DNA of 64,000 bases from Castellaniella sp036379515 (GTDB lineage: Bacteria > Pseudomonadota > Gammaproteobacteria > Burkholderiales > Burkholderiaceae_B), in contig NZ_DASVGN010000038.1 in NCBI RefSeq assembly GCF_036379515.1, positions 1 to 64,000 on the forward strand, given 5' to 3'. The notes under the pieces are model-generated. The model had not been told where the DNA came from and ran no database searches. It was given only the letters and a program-made list of their open reading frames with translations. Positions 26,045 to 34,432 of the stretch are shown in pieces (position 1 is the first letter of the stretch; every line of letters begins with the position of its first letter). The translations under genes and the position numbers were made by a program.

Positions 26045-26280
26045 GGCGCAGAAGCCTTGATGACAGCTGAAGTCGGGACGAGAATGCCGCAGGCTCCATA
26101 CTCGCTGGTGCGCCTCATCGATGCAAGAGGCACCTGGGTCATCCGTACACTGAAGAGCTGCGCGCCATGCCGAACTTGGTGAAACGGCTCCCCAAGGACG
26201 TCGCGTTATACTACTTAGCTTATTTGAATCTTCTGCCTAGTTTTTCAGATCGGATGTCGATCAGATCCTGACGGAACACC

Positions 26281-26793
26281 ATGGAAAAAAACAGCTATAA
26301 CTTTGATGAACTGCTGGCCTGTGGCCGGGGCGAACTATTTGGCCCCGGGAACGCGCAGCTGCCGCTGCCGCCCATGTTGATGTTCGACCGAATCGTTCAT
26401 ATCGACGACAAGGGAGGCGCGCACGGCAAAGGAGAAATCATTGCCGAGCTCGATATCCGTCCTGATCTTTGGTTCTTTGGCTGCCACTTCGAAGGCGATC
26501 CGGTGATGCCGGGGTGTCTCGGCCTCGACGCCATGTGGCAGCTGGTCGGGTTCTTCCTGGGCTGCTGTGGCGGCCAAGGTCGTGGCCGTGCTCTGGGAGT
26601 GAGCGAGGTCAAATTTACAGGGCAGGTCTTGCCCACCGCGCATCTTGTGCGTTACCACATTGAAATGAAGCGCGTCATGATGCGCAAGCTCGTCATGGGT
26701 TTCGCCGACGCCCGCATGGAGGTCGATGGCCACGAGATCTACGTGGCGCACGACCTCCGGGTAGGGCTGTTCACACGTACTGACAATTTCTAG
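26281..26793 (+). CDS. fabA: 3-hydroxydecanoyl-ACP dehydratase/isomerase
   Basis: Encodes 170 residues. FabA dehydrates 3-hydroxydecanoyl-ACP and isomerises trans-2- to cis-3-decenoyl-ACP, the branch point of anaerobic unsaturated fatty-acid synthesis. The hot-dog fold elements are present, with active-site His69 in FFGCHFEGDPVMPGCLG and Asp83 in GLDAMWQ. Length is typical. It is followed after 11 bases by fabB, the usual pairing that makes unsaturated fatty acids. A TATACT hexamer near 26208 may be the -10 of its promoter, but no good -35 is seen. Confidence 0.97.
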   Translation: MEKNSYNFDELLACGRGELFGPGNAQLPLPPMLMFDRIVHIDDKGGAHGKGEIIAELDIRPDLWFFGCHFEGDPVMPGCLGLDAMWQLVGFFLGCCGGQGRGRALGVSEVKFTGQVLPTAHLVRYHIEMKRVMMRKLVMGFADARMEVDGHEIYVAHDLRVGLFTRTDNF

Positions 26794-26804
26794 GAGATCC
26801 GATC

Positions 26805-28022
26805 ATGCGTCGTGTGGTCGTCACCGGCATGGGTATCGTCTCCAGCCTGGGCAATAACCAGACTGAAGTACTCGAAAGCCTGCAGCAAGGTCGTTCCGGT
26901 ATCACTTTCCAGCCTGAATACGCAGCGCAGGGCCTGCGTTCGCAGGTGGCTGGGTCCGTGCATCTTGACGCACTGGCCCTCATCGATCGCAAGCTGTCGC
27001 GCTTCATGGCCAACGGCCATGCGTACGCCTGGCTCGCCATGCAAGAAGCCATCCAGGACGCGGGCCTGACGCCCGACCAGGTCTCCAACCCACGCACGGG
27101 GCTCATTGTGGGCTCCGGCGGGGCTTCGCATTCCTCCATTCACGAGGGTATCCAGACGCTGCACGAAAAAGGGGTGCGCCGGGTGGGGCCTTACATGGTC
27201 ACCAAGGCCATGGCCAGCGGTGTCTCTGCCTGCCTCGCCACGGGCGCACAGATCAAAGGCGTGAATTACGCCATCAGCTCGGCGTGTTCGACCAGCGCGC
27301 ACTGCATTGGCAACGCGGCCGAGCAGATTCAGCTTGGGCGGCAAGACATTGTCTTTGCCGGTGGTGCAGAAGAAGAGCACTGGTCCCTGTCCTTTATGTT
27401 CGACGCCATGGGGGCCCTGTCCACGCGCTACAACGACACCCCCGAGCGAGCCTCACGCACTTACGACGCAGATCGCGACGGGTTCGTGATCTCAGGCGGT
27501 GGCGGTATCGTGGTGGTCGAAGAATACGAACACGCCAAGGCTCGCGGTGCCAACATCCTGGCTGAAATCGTTGGCTATGGTGCGACCTCGGACGGTTACG
27601 ACATGGTGGCTCCTTCTGGCGAAGGTGCCATGCGCTGCATGCGCGAGGCGCTTCAAACAGTGCACACCCCCGTGGATTACATCAATACCCACGGAACCAG
27701 CACGCCCGTGGGTGACACCAAGGAACTGGCAGCCATCCGCGAGGTATTCGGGACACAGCAGCCCCATATTGCCTCTACCAAATCGCTATCCGGACACGCA
27801 CTGGGTGCCGCTGGCGTCAACGAGGCGGTCTATTCGCTGCTCATGATGAAGCATGGCTTTCTGGCTGCCTCCGCCAACATCGAAAAGCTCGACCCTGCCG
27901 CCGAAGGCATGAACATTTTGCGTGAACCCCTGGCTCACGCCAAGGTCCAGACGGCCTTGTCCAACAGCTTTGGTTTCGGTGGTACGAACGCAACGCTCGT
28001 GTTCTCACGCGCGGGACTGTAA
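26805..28022 (+). CDS. fabB: Beta-ketoacyl-ACP synthase I
   Basis: Encodes 405 residues, normal for FabB. It condenses malonyl-ACP with acyl-ACP and is needed to elongate the cis-unsaturated product of FabA. The Cys-His-His triad is visible: Cys161 in SSACSTSAHC, His296 in NTHGTSTPVGD and His331 in SLSGHALGAAG. The gene is 11 bases after fabA and followed at 28053 by a strong terminator shared with the convergent MFS gene. Confidence 0.97.
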   Translation: MRRVVVTGMGIVSSLGNNQTEVLESLQQGRSGITFQPEYAAQGLRSQVAGSVHLDALALIDRKLSRFMANGHAYAWLAMQEAIQDAGLTPDQVSNPRTGLIVGSGGASHSSIHEGIQTLHEKGVRRVGPYMVTKAMASGVSACLATGAQIKGVNYAISSACSTSAHCIGNAAEQIQLGRQDIVFAGGAEEEHWSLSFMFDAMGALSTRYNDTPERASRTYDADRDGFVISGGGGIVVVEEYEHAKARGANILAEIVGYGATSDGYDMVAPSGEGAMRCMREALQTVHTPVDYINTHGTSTPVGDTKELAAIREVFGTQQPHIASTKSLSGHALGAAGVNEAVYSLLMMKHGFLAASANIEKLDPAAEGMNILREPLAHAKVQTALSNSFGFGGTNATLVFSRAGL

Positions 28023-28052
28023 GCACGCAGCTCTCCTTTGGCCTTTGGCTGC

Positions 28053-28104
28053 CGATAAAAAGACCTGCTGCACTGAACTCACGGTGCAGCAGGTCTTTTT
28101 ATCG
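28053..28104. terminator. Bidirectional rho-independent terminator
   Basis: A perfect 21-bp inverted repeat: 28053-28073 pairs with 28084-28104 around a 10-base loop. The GC-rich inner stem (GACCTGCTGCAC) is flanked by A5 on one side and T5 on the other, so it works in both directions. It lies between convergent fabB (plus) and the MFS gene (minus). Confidence 0.93.
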
Positions 28105-28128
28105 GGAGTACAGGCCTTGTGAGTATCC

Positions 28129-29337
28129 TCAAGAGGCAGAGGGTTCGACCACCGTCGCCCGAACAAAGGCATTGCGTCCCGCATACCAACCCGCCAGCGC
28201 CGACCCCAATCCCAGAATGGCCAGCAGGCCTGTGGTGGCGTGAAAGCTGCCTGTCCACTGATACAGCAGACCAATCAGGAGCGGTCCCAGACTGGCCAGG
28301 ATGTAGCCGGTAGTCTGAGACATGCTGGACAGATGCGCGGCCACGTGGGCGTCTTTTGAGCGCAATACGATCAGCATCAGCGCCAGTGCGAACATGCCGC
28401 CTTGCCCGACCCCCTGGACAATGGCCAGCGGCCAGATGAGAGCAAGCGGGCCGACTACCATGCCCATCAGGGCCAAAGTGGCGATCAGTGCCAGGGAAAC
28501 TGCCAGCCAGCGCTGCTCCCGAAAGCGGCCTGCAATCATGGGCGTCAACAAGCACGACACCACTTGCAGAAGAATGGAGACGGAGGTGACCAGACCGGCC
28601 TCGGTTCCACTGAACCCGCGCGAACGCAGAATGGGCGCCATCCAGCCCATGACGCTATAGGCCAGCGCCGACTGGATGCCCATGAAAAGCGTGACAGCCC
28701 AGGCCAGACGGTCGCCGTGCAACCCCTGTACCGGCAAGATGTGTTGTCGGCTAATATTCTGGCCTCCCGCATGCAAGGCCACCGGCGCCCAGGCGAAAAT
28801 GGCAAGCAGTGCAGGGACCACCCACATGGCGAGTCCGCCTTCCCAGGTCATCCCAAGGTGGTGCGAGAGCGGCAAAGTGGCTGCTGCGCCCAGCGCGGCA
28901 CCACCAACCAGACTCATGGTGTAAAGACCCGTCATGAGCGCCGCGTATCGGGAATAATCCCGCTTGACCAGACTGGGCAGCAGGACGTTGCCCATGGCGA
29001 TGCCGGCTCCCGCCAGCGCCGTGCCGACGAAAAGGCCCGTTGCACCAATGATCCCCCGCAGGGCCGTGCCTAACGCGATGCAGATCAGGACGAACAGCAG
29101 GGTACGCTCGATGCCGATGCGCTGTGCAAGCCGCGGCGCGAAGGGCGCGAAAAGCCCCATGCAGAGTACCGGGAGTGTCGTGAGATAACCTGCCTGTGCA
29201 TTACTCAGTGCCAGCCCTTGGGAAAGGTCCGGCAAGAGGACCGACATGCTGGAAAAAAGCGGGCGCAAATTGGCTGCGAGCAGCAGCAGACTCGCCCCCG
29301 TGAGCCAGAATGCTGCGCGGTGGTGTGCGCCGCTCAT
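28129..29337 (-). CDS. MFS transporter, CynX/NimT-like
   Basis: Encodes 402 residues with about 12 membrane helices. The features fit the cyanate/nitroimidazole (CynX) group of the major facilitator superfamily: LRPLFSSMSVLLPDLSQ and GYLTTLPVLCMGLFAPFAP early, and AQRIGIERTLL as loop 2-3. The substrate is not predictable; relatives transport cyanate, 2-nitroimidazole or small organic compounds. Its start overlaps the stop of the upstream MFS gene by 4 bases (29334-29337), so the two transporters are translationally coupled. Confidence 0.9.
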   Translation of the reverse strand: MSGAHHRAAFWLTGASLLLLAANLRPLFSSMSVLLPDLSQGLALSNAQAGYLTTLPVLCMGLFAPFAPRLAQRIGIERTLLFVLICIALGTALRGIIGATGLFVGTALAGAGIAMGNVLLPSLVKRDYSRYAALMTGLYTMSLVGGAALGAAATLPLSHHLGMTWEGGLAMWVVPALLAIFAWAPVALHAGGQNISRQHILPVQGLHGDRLAWAVTLFMGIQSALAYSVMGWMAPILRSRGFSGTEAGLVTSVSILLQVVSCLLTPMIAGRFREQRWLAVSLALIATLALMGMVVGPLALIWPLAIVQGVGQGGMFALALMLIVLRSKDAHVAAHLSSMSQTTGYILASLGPLLIGLLYQWTGSFHATTGLLAILGLGSALAGWYAGRNAFVRATVVEPSAS

Positions 29338-30572
29338 GCCTTACGCTGCCGCATGTCGGGGAGCAGGAATGCCGCAAGCCCAAGCAGTGGCAGGAACGCA
29401 CATACGTGATAGACGAAGGTAATGCTGGTCGCATCCGCCAGCTTTCCCAGCACCGCGGCACCGATACCGCCCAGGCCAAACGCCAGACCGTAGAAGAGTC
29501 CCGACACCGTACCAGTCTTGCCTGGCATCAATTCTTGTGCGTACACGATGATGGCAGGGAAGGCCGATGCAAGCATGAAGCCCGCACAAAAGACCAGGAT
29601 CAGCGTCCAGTGCAGGTTGGCATAAGGAAGCAGCAGGGAAAAAGGTGCCGTGCCGAGGATGGAGCCCAGGATCACGCGCTTGCGCCCGACGCGGTCCCCG
29701 ATAGGTCCTCCCACCATGGTGCCTGTCGCAACCCCCACCAGAAACACGAACAACGCGTACTGTGACTGCTGCACATCGAGGCTGAAGCGATCGATCAGGA
29801 AGAACGTGAAGTAGCTGCTCACGCTCGCAAGGTAAAAGTATTTGCTGAAGAGCAGCACCATGAGCACAGTCATGGCGCTGCGAACTTCGCGGCGACCGAG
29901 CCCGTTGTCTGCCTGGTGCAACGAGCTGCGCCCACGTGCGTTGGTCAGGTTAGCAGCATACCAACGGCTCACACCCAGCAGGATGCCGATGCCGACCAGG
30001 GCAGCCACCGCCACCCAGGCCACACTCCCTTGGCCACGCGGCACGATGAGGAACGCGGCCAGCAGCGGTCCGATGGACGAGCCCACGTTCCCGCCCACCT
30101 GGAAGATGGATTGAGCAAGGCCAGGGTGCCCTGATGACGCCATGCGTGCCACGCGGGACGATTCAGGGTGAAAGACCGAAGAGCCGATCCCGACGAGCAT
30201 GGCGGCGATCAATACCGTAGCGAAATTGCCTGCCAGAGAGAGCAAAATCAAGCCGCAACAAGTCGAACTCATGCCCATAGGCAGGGAGTAGGGGAGCGGC
30301 CGACGATCGGTATAGCGTCCCACCAACGGTTGTAGCAATGAGGCGGAGAACTGATACGCCAGAGTGATGAAGCCGATCTGCACGAAACTCAGGTCGAAGT
30401 TTCCTTGCAGTACAGGGTAAATGGCAATCAGCACCGACTGCATCATGTCGTTGATGAGGTGCGTCGCACTAATAGCGCCCAACACCCTGAAAGCGACTCC
30501 CTGAGGGGGTGCGGTGCGCATCGGCGCTGGCGCCAGCGGGGCCCCTGGGTCCTGGGCGAGAGTGTCTTTCAT
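29334..30572 (-). CDS. MFS transporter, fosmidomycin-resistance (Fsr)-like
   Basis: Encodes 412 residues from the ATG at 30572 (MKDTLAQDPGAPLAPAP); the frame is open further upstream but that stretch lacks family similarity. Fsr-type text is visible: GAISATHLINDMMQSVLIA, YPVLQGNFDLSFVQIGF, SVFHPESSRVARMAS and GGNVGSSIGPLLAAF. About 12 membrane helices are expected. Members export fosmidomycin or other drugs, though many have no known substrate. The gene follows yicC by 61 bases on the same strand and overlaps the next MFS gene. Confidence 0.9.
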   Translation of the reverse strand: MKDTLAQDPGAPLAPAPMRTAPPQGVAFRVLGAISATHLINDMMQSVLIAIYPVLQGNFDLSFVQIGFITLAYQFSASLLQPLVGRYTDRRPLPYSLPMGMSSTCCGLILLSLAGNFATVLIAAMLVGIGSSVFHPESSRVARMASSGHPGLAQSIFQVGGNVGSSIGPLLAAFLIVPRGQGSVAWVAVAALVGIGILLGVSRWYAANLTNARGRSSLHQADNGLGRREVRSAMTVLMVLLFSKYFYLASVSSYFTFFLIDRFSLDVQQSQYALFVFLVGVATGTMVGGPIGDRVGRKRVILGSILGTAPFSLLLPYANLHWTLILVFCAGFMLASAFPAIIVYAQELMPGKTGTVSGLFYGLAFGLGGIGAAVLGKLADATSITFVYHVCAFLPLLGLAAFLLPDMRQRKA

Positions 30573-30633
30573 GGTTCTGAAGTCGTATGCAAAGGGGGTC
30601 TGTCCTGATTGTACGCTCAGGAATGACGCGCCC

Positions 30634-31542
30634 TTATTCGATGTTCTGCGCCTGCTCGCGCATCTGTTCAATCAGGAGCTTGAGGTCGATCGCAGCCTTG
30701 GTCACACTGAGGGCCGCGGCCTTGGACCCCAAGGTGTTGGCCTCTCGATTCATCTCCTGGAAGAGAAAATCCAGGCGCTTTCCGCACCCCTTTGACGCGT
30801 GCCCATGGGTGTCTGACAGAATGTCCTGCAGCTCTTGCAGATGGGACCGCAGGCGCGTGAGTTCCTCGGCTACGTCGACGCGCAGCCCAAACAGGCTGGC
30901 CTCTTGTGCGACGCGTGCCGTGAGCTCTGCGCCACTGATCAGCGCAAAGCCATCAGGGCTTGCCGCCACCAAGGCTTCGCGCAGACGTTGGGCCACACGC
31001 TCTTGATGCTGAGCCACTACGGATGGCAACTCGGCCTCGACCTGATCGACGATGTGCGAGATTTCGGTCGCCATGGTGAGCATGGCCTGTGCAAGTCGCG
31101 CCCCTTCACGCTGCCGGTTTGCGGAAAACTCGGCCAATGCCTGTACGCAGGCTTGTTCGCATAAGGGGGACCAGACCTCGGGGTCCAGCCCGCCGCGTGC
31201 GTTGCCCTCGCGCGGCAGCTCGCCGAGCGTGGGCGCCGGAAGATCGGGAATCACGGCGCGCGCACGGGCAAGCTGTTGCGCCAGGTCTTGCAGCGCCTGT
31301 ATGTCTATGGGCCTTAACCCTTCACGGTCGGATACGGCATAGCTCAGCTTGAGTTCGACTTTTCCGCGCTGCGCATGTTGCCCGACGAGTTCACGGATGC
31401 GCGCTTCGGCAAAGCGCAGATCTTCAGGGATGCGCAGGGTGAGATCCAGGTAGCGGTTGTTGACGCCGCGTACTTCGGCATTGAGCGTCCCGGGCTCGGC
31501 GTCCAGTCGGGCTGCCCCAAATGCGGTCATGCTGCGAATCAT
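30634..31542 (-). CDS. yicC: YicC-family endoribonuclease/RNA-associated protein
   Basis: Encodes 302 residues. The N-terminal YicC-like domain begins MIRSMTAFGAARLDAEPG and includes VRGVNNRYLDLTLRIPEDL. The C-terminal DUF1732 part contains GKRLDFLFQEMNREANTL and a final helix KLLIEQMREQAQNIE. E. coli YicC affects small-RNA turnover as a ribonuclease. It is divergent from rph with 65 bases between, a conserved arrangement. In many betaproteobacteria gmk and rpoZ follow yicC; here two MFS genes take that place. Confidence 0.95.
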   Translation of the reverse strand: MIRSMTAFGAARLDAEPGTLNAEVRGVNNRYLDLTLRIPEDLRFAEARIRELVGQHAQRGKVELKLSYAVSDREGLRPIDIQALQDLAQQLARARAVIPDLPAPTLGELPREGNARGGLDPEVWSPLCEQACVQALAEFSANRQREGARLAQAMLTMATEISHIVDQVEAELPSVVAQHQERVAQRLREALVAASPDGFALISGAELTARVAQEASLFGLRVDVAEELTRLRSHLQELQDILSDTHGHASKGCGKRLDFLFQEMNREANTLGSKAAALSVTKAAIDLKLLIEQMREQAQNIE

Positions 31543-31607
31543 CCGGCTCGCCTCGTGTTCTCTACAATGGTGGCGTATTGTAATCTTGCCATCTCTGGAT
31601 CTCGTTC

Positions 31608-32357
31608 ATGACAGAAGCTTTTTCTTCACCTCCGACGGCGCGTCCTAGCGGGCGTTCTGCCAACACGCTGCGGGCCGTCCGGCTCATGACGCACTACACC
31701 CGACACGCCGAGGGCTCGGTGCTCGCCTGCATGGGCGACACGCAAGTTTTATGCAACTGCAGCGTACTTGATCGGGTGCCGCCTTTTTTGAAAGGGCGCG
31801 GTCAGGGCTGGGTGACGGCCGAATACGGCATGTTGCCCAGGGCAACGCACACGCGAGGCGATCGCGAGGCAGCACGCGGAAAGCAAAGCGGGCGCACTCA
31901 AGAGATTCAACGCCTCATTGGCCGCAGTCTGCGCGCCGTCTTTGACCTCAAGGCTCTGGGCGAACGCACGCTTCAGCTTGATTGTGACGTGCTGCAGGCC
32001 GACGGAGGCACTCGCTGTGCGAGCATCACGGGCGCTTGGGTGGCGGCTGCCTTGGCCATCAAGAAGCTCCAGGCACAGGGCGCCTTGCCTTCGAATCCGC
32101 TGACAGGTCAGGTGGCTGCCGTCTCCGTAGGCTTGTTTCACGGTACTCCCGTGCTCGACCTGGATTATCCCGAAGACTCGTCGTGTGACACCGACATGAA
32201 CGTGGTGATGACAGACAAAGGCGAATTCGTCGAGGTTCAAGGAACCGGCGAAGGGGGAAGCTTTCAGCGTGCGCAACTGGATTTGTTGCTGGATCTGGCC
32301 GGTGGCGGCATTGTCGAATTGATTCGTCTGCAACGGCAGGCATTGGAGCAGGCATGA
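31608..32357 (+). CDS. rph: Ribonuclease PH
   Basis: Encodes 249 residues, slightly longer than the E. coli enzyme. RNase PH trims tRNA 3' ends by phosphorolysis. It has the RNase PH fold with the phosphate-binding pieces: GSVLACMGDTQVLCNCSV, GWVTAEYGMLPRATHTR, QEIQRLIGRSLRAV and DCDVLQADGGTRCASITGA. An N-terminal extension of about 10 Ser/Pro-rich residues precedes RPSGRSANTLRAV. It overlaps rdgB by 4 bases (32354-32357) and is the first gene of rph-rdgB-hemW. Confidence 0.95.
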   Translation: MTEAFSSPPTARPSGRSANTLRAVRLMTHYTRHAEGSVLACMGDTQVLCNCSVLDRVPPFLKGRGQGWVTAEYGMLPRATHTRGDREAARGKQSGRTQEIQRLIGRSLRAVFDLKALGERTLQLDCDVLQADGGTRCASITGAWVAAALAIKKLQAQGALPSNPLTGQVAAVSVGLFHGTPVLDLDYPEDSSCDTDMNVVMTDKGEFVEVQGTGEGGSFQRAQLDLLLDLAGGGIVELIRLQRQALEQA

Positions 32358-32986
32358 AGCAGCAGCGGGTAGTCCTGGCGTCGAACAACCCAGGCAAACT
32401 ACGAGAGTTCTCCGCGATTCTGAGCACAGTCGGGCTCGAAATGGTGGCCCAGGGTACTCTGGGAGTCAGCGAGGCCGACGAGCCTTACATGACCTTCGTG
32501 GAAAATGCCCTCACCAAGGCTCGCCATGCCAGCCGCGCCACGGGCTTGCCCGCCCTGGCTGACGACTCGGGCCTGTGCGTACACGCGTTGGAGGGCGCTC
32601 CAGGAGTGCATTCCGCGCGATACGCCACGCAGGCCGATGGCGTCCGCTCGGATGCCGAAAACAATGCCAAGCTGGTGGCCGAGATGTCAGGCCGCACTGA
32701 CCGGCGGGCTTATTACGTTGCCGTTTTGGTCTATGTGCGTAGTGCAGACGATCCACGACCCACCATCGTCGAGGGAATCTGGGAAGGCGAGGTATTGGAT
32801 GCCCCTCGAGGAACACATGGCTTTGGCTACGACGCCTATTTCTTCTTGCCAGAGCTTGGCAAGACGGCAGCCGAACTTTCCCCCGAAGAAAAAAATCAGG
32901 TCAGTCACCGTGCGCGTGCGCTTCAGGGACTGTTGCAGGCGCTGAGCAACGAGCGCAACGCTCATTCAATGGCAAAGACGCTGTGA
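32354..32986 (+). CDS. rdgB: Non-canonical purine NTP pyrophosphatase (RdgB/HAM1)
   Basis: Encodes 210 residues. It hydrolyses dITP, ITP and XTP to monophosphates, keeping deaminated purines out of DNA and RNA. The motifs are SNNPGKLREFSAIL at the N-terminus, ADDSGLCVHALEGAPGVHS and the catalytic HGFGYDAYF with LSPEEKNQVSHRARAL. It overlaps rph upstream and hemW downstream by 4 bases each, so the three are translationally coupled. Confidence 0.95.
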   Translation: MKQQRVVLASNNPGKLREFSAILSTVGLEMVAQGTLGVSEADEPYMTFVENALTKARHASRATGLPALADDSGLCVHALEGAPGVHSARYATQADGVRSDAENNAKLVAEMSGRTDRRAYYVAVLVYVRSADDPRPTIVEGIWEGEVLDAPRGTHGFGYDAYFFLPELGKTAAELSPEEKNQVSHRARALQGLLQALSNERNAHSMAKTL

Positions 32987-34206
32987 GAAAACTTGTTTCC
33001 GTGCCAGAGCTCGAAGAGGCAAAAAGCCACGGGCCTGGCGTACGAGGTCGGCCGGGCCTGGCGGCCTTGCCGCCGCTGTCACTTTACGTGCACGTACCGT
33101 GGTGCGTGCACAAGTGCCCTTACTGCGACTTTAACTCTCATCAGCACGACGGCAAGGTCCCCGAGGCAGAGTACCTGGCGGCGCTGGAATCCGACCTCGA
33201 ACAGGCCGTTCCAGACGTTTGGGGACGTTCCGTCTCAACGGTATTTTTTGGCGGAGGTACACCCAGCCTGCTCTCGGCCGAGGCCGTAGATCGCATGATC
33301 ACGCTGTTTCGCGCCTATCTGAATCTGCCGCCCGGAATCGAAATCACTCTGGAAGCCAACCCTGGAACCGCCGAGGCAGCTCGATTCCAGGGATACGCTC
33401 AGGCAGGAGTCAATCGAATTTCGCTCGGAATCCAGAGCTTCGACGACGACAAGCTCAAGCGCCTGGGCCGCATTCACGATGCCGCTCAGGCGCGCGCCGC
33501 GATCGAGATGGCACAAAAAGCGGTGAATCGCGTCAATCTGGATCTGATGTTTGCATTGCCGGGGCAGACGCTGGAACAGTGCGAAAACGACGTGCGCGAG
33601 GCGATCTCGTTTGGCACAGGTCATTTGTCCCTGTATCACCTCACCTTGGAACCCAACACGGTATTTGCAAAATTCCCCCCCAAGCTGCCGACTGATGACT
33701 TGAGTGCGACGATGCAAGACCGTGTGGCAGAAATCGCCCAAGCCGCTGGCTTTGATCGCTACGAGGTGTCTGCCTACGCAAAGCCTCATCAGGAATGTCT
33801 GCACAATTTGAACTACTGGATGTTTGGCGATTACCTGGGCCTGGGGCCCGGCGCCCATTCCAAGCTCTCGTTTCAGCATCGGATCACGCGTCAGGTACGC
33901 GCAAAGATGCCCGAATCCTGGATGCGTCTCACGGGCCTGCGGGACGGCTCCCACATCGTTGAGCGGCGCGAGTTGAACGCCAGCGATCTGGGGTTCGAGT
34001 TCATGCTCAATGCCTTGCGCCTGCGGCAAGGGGTGGAAGGGGGGCTGTTCATCGAGCGCACAGGACTCTCGCTCATGTCTTTGCTCCCGAAAATGCGCCA
34101 CGCAGCCGAGCGCGGTCTGCTGGTTCCGGGCCTCGAACGCGTCTGCGCCACACCCAGGGGCTGGGAATTTCTGAACGAGCTCCAGATGGAATTTCTTGCC
34201 GAATAA
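32983..34206 (+). CDS. hemW: Radical SAM heme chaperone HemW
   Basis: Encodes 407 residues, GTG start overlapping the rdgB stop by 4 bases. HemW binds heme and delivers it to respiratory enzymes; older annotation as an oxygen-independent coproporphyrinogen oxidase is misleading. The radical-SAM cluster is C41, C45, C48 (CVHKCPYC), preceded by LYVHVPW. The SAM-binding GGGTPSLL, EANPGT and NRISLGIQSF follow. HemN-type proteins have an extra Cys after the cluster motif (CxxxCxxCxC); here the residue is Phe after Asp, as in HemW. The C-terminal HemW domain ends ELQMEFLAE. Confidence 0.92.
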   Translation: MRKLVSVPELEEAKSHGPGVRGRPGLAALPPLSLYVHVPWCVHKCPYCDFNSHQHDGKVPEAEYLAALESDLEQAVPDVWGRSVSTVFFGGGTPSLLSAEAVDRMITLFRAYLNLPPGIEITLEANPGTAEAARFQGYAQAGVNRISLGIQSFDDDKLKRLGRIHDAAQARAAIEMAQKAVNRVNLDLMFALPGQTLEQCENDVREAISFGTGHLSLYHLTLEPNTVFAKFPPKLPTDDLSATMQDRVAEIAQAAGFDRYEVSAYAKPHQECLHNLNYWMFGDYLGLGPGAHSKLSFQHRITRQVRAKMPESWMRLTGLRDGSHIVERRELNASDLGFEFMLNALRLRQGVEGGLFIERTGLSLMSLLPKMRHAAERGLLVPGLERVCATPRGWEFLNELQMEFLAE

Positions 34207-34227
34207 AACGGTTCATATCAGGGCGAT

Positions 34228-34244
34228 TGCACTATTATGGCGCA
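34228..34244 (+). promoter_or_regulatory. Predicted NtrC binding site 1 (distal)
   Basis: TGCACTATTATGGCGCA agrees with the NtrC consensus TGCACCATTATGGTGCA at 15 of 17 positions, and its halves form an inverted repeat. It lies 109 bases ahead of the sigma-54 promoter start and 32 bases ahead of site 2. NtrC binding at such enhancers activates glnA under nitrogen limitation. Confidence 0.75.
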
Positions 34245-34259
34245 TGCCCAGGCGCCTGG

Positions 34260-34276
34260 CGCTCCCTTGTGGTGCA
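34260..34276 (+). promoter_or_regulatory. Predicted NtrC binding site 2
   Basis: This 17-base stretch ends TTGTGGTGCA and matches the NtrC consensus at 13 of 17 positions, with the right half perfect. It starts 32 bases after site 1, about three helical turns, so bound dimers would lie on the same face of the DNA. Confidence 0.6.
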
Positions 34277-34290
34277 TGCTATTTGAAAAT

Positions 34291-34307
34291 CAACACCCCA
34301 TGGTGCA
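34291..34307 (+). promoter_or_regulatory. Predicted NtrC half-site 3 (proximal)
   Basis: The right half GGTGCA is perfect and is preceded by AACACC with a spacer one base shorter than the consensus, so only about half of the 17 positions match when ungapped. It starts 31 bases after site 2, keeping the helical phase. A weak or governor-type site is plausible. Confidence 0.45.
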
Positions 34308-34336
34308 GCTAAGAGGCATTGGCGCCGGTTTAGGGC

Positions 34337-34352
34337 TGGCACGATATTTGCT
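34337..34352 (+). promoter_or_regulatory. Sigma-54 promoter of glnA
   Basis: TGGCACGATATTTGCT matches the consensus TGGCACG-N4-TTGCW exactly. The invariant GG (-24) is at 34338-34339 and GC (-12) at 34350-34351, which predicts transcription from about 34363 and a 70-base leader before the ATG at 34433. RpoN plus NtrC should drive glnA-ntrB-ntrC in low nitrogen. Confidence 0.92.
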
Positions 34353-34432
34353 TAATGAATACCGACGGCTCATGCATCCGTGAGCCATCCCGTCAATCGA
34401 TACTTTGCCAAGAACAGGCACAGGAGCCTCTC

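Noticed and set aside
30573..30671. N-terminal extension of the Fsr-like transporter
   Set aside because: The extra 33 residues overlap the end of yicC, are Arg/Ser-rich and not family-like; the ATG at 30572 fits better.
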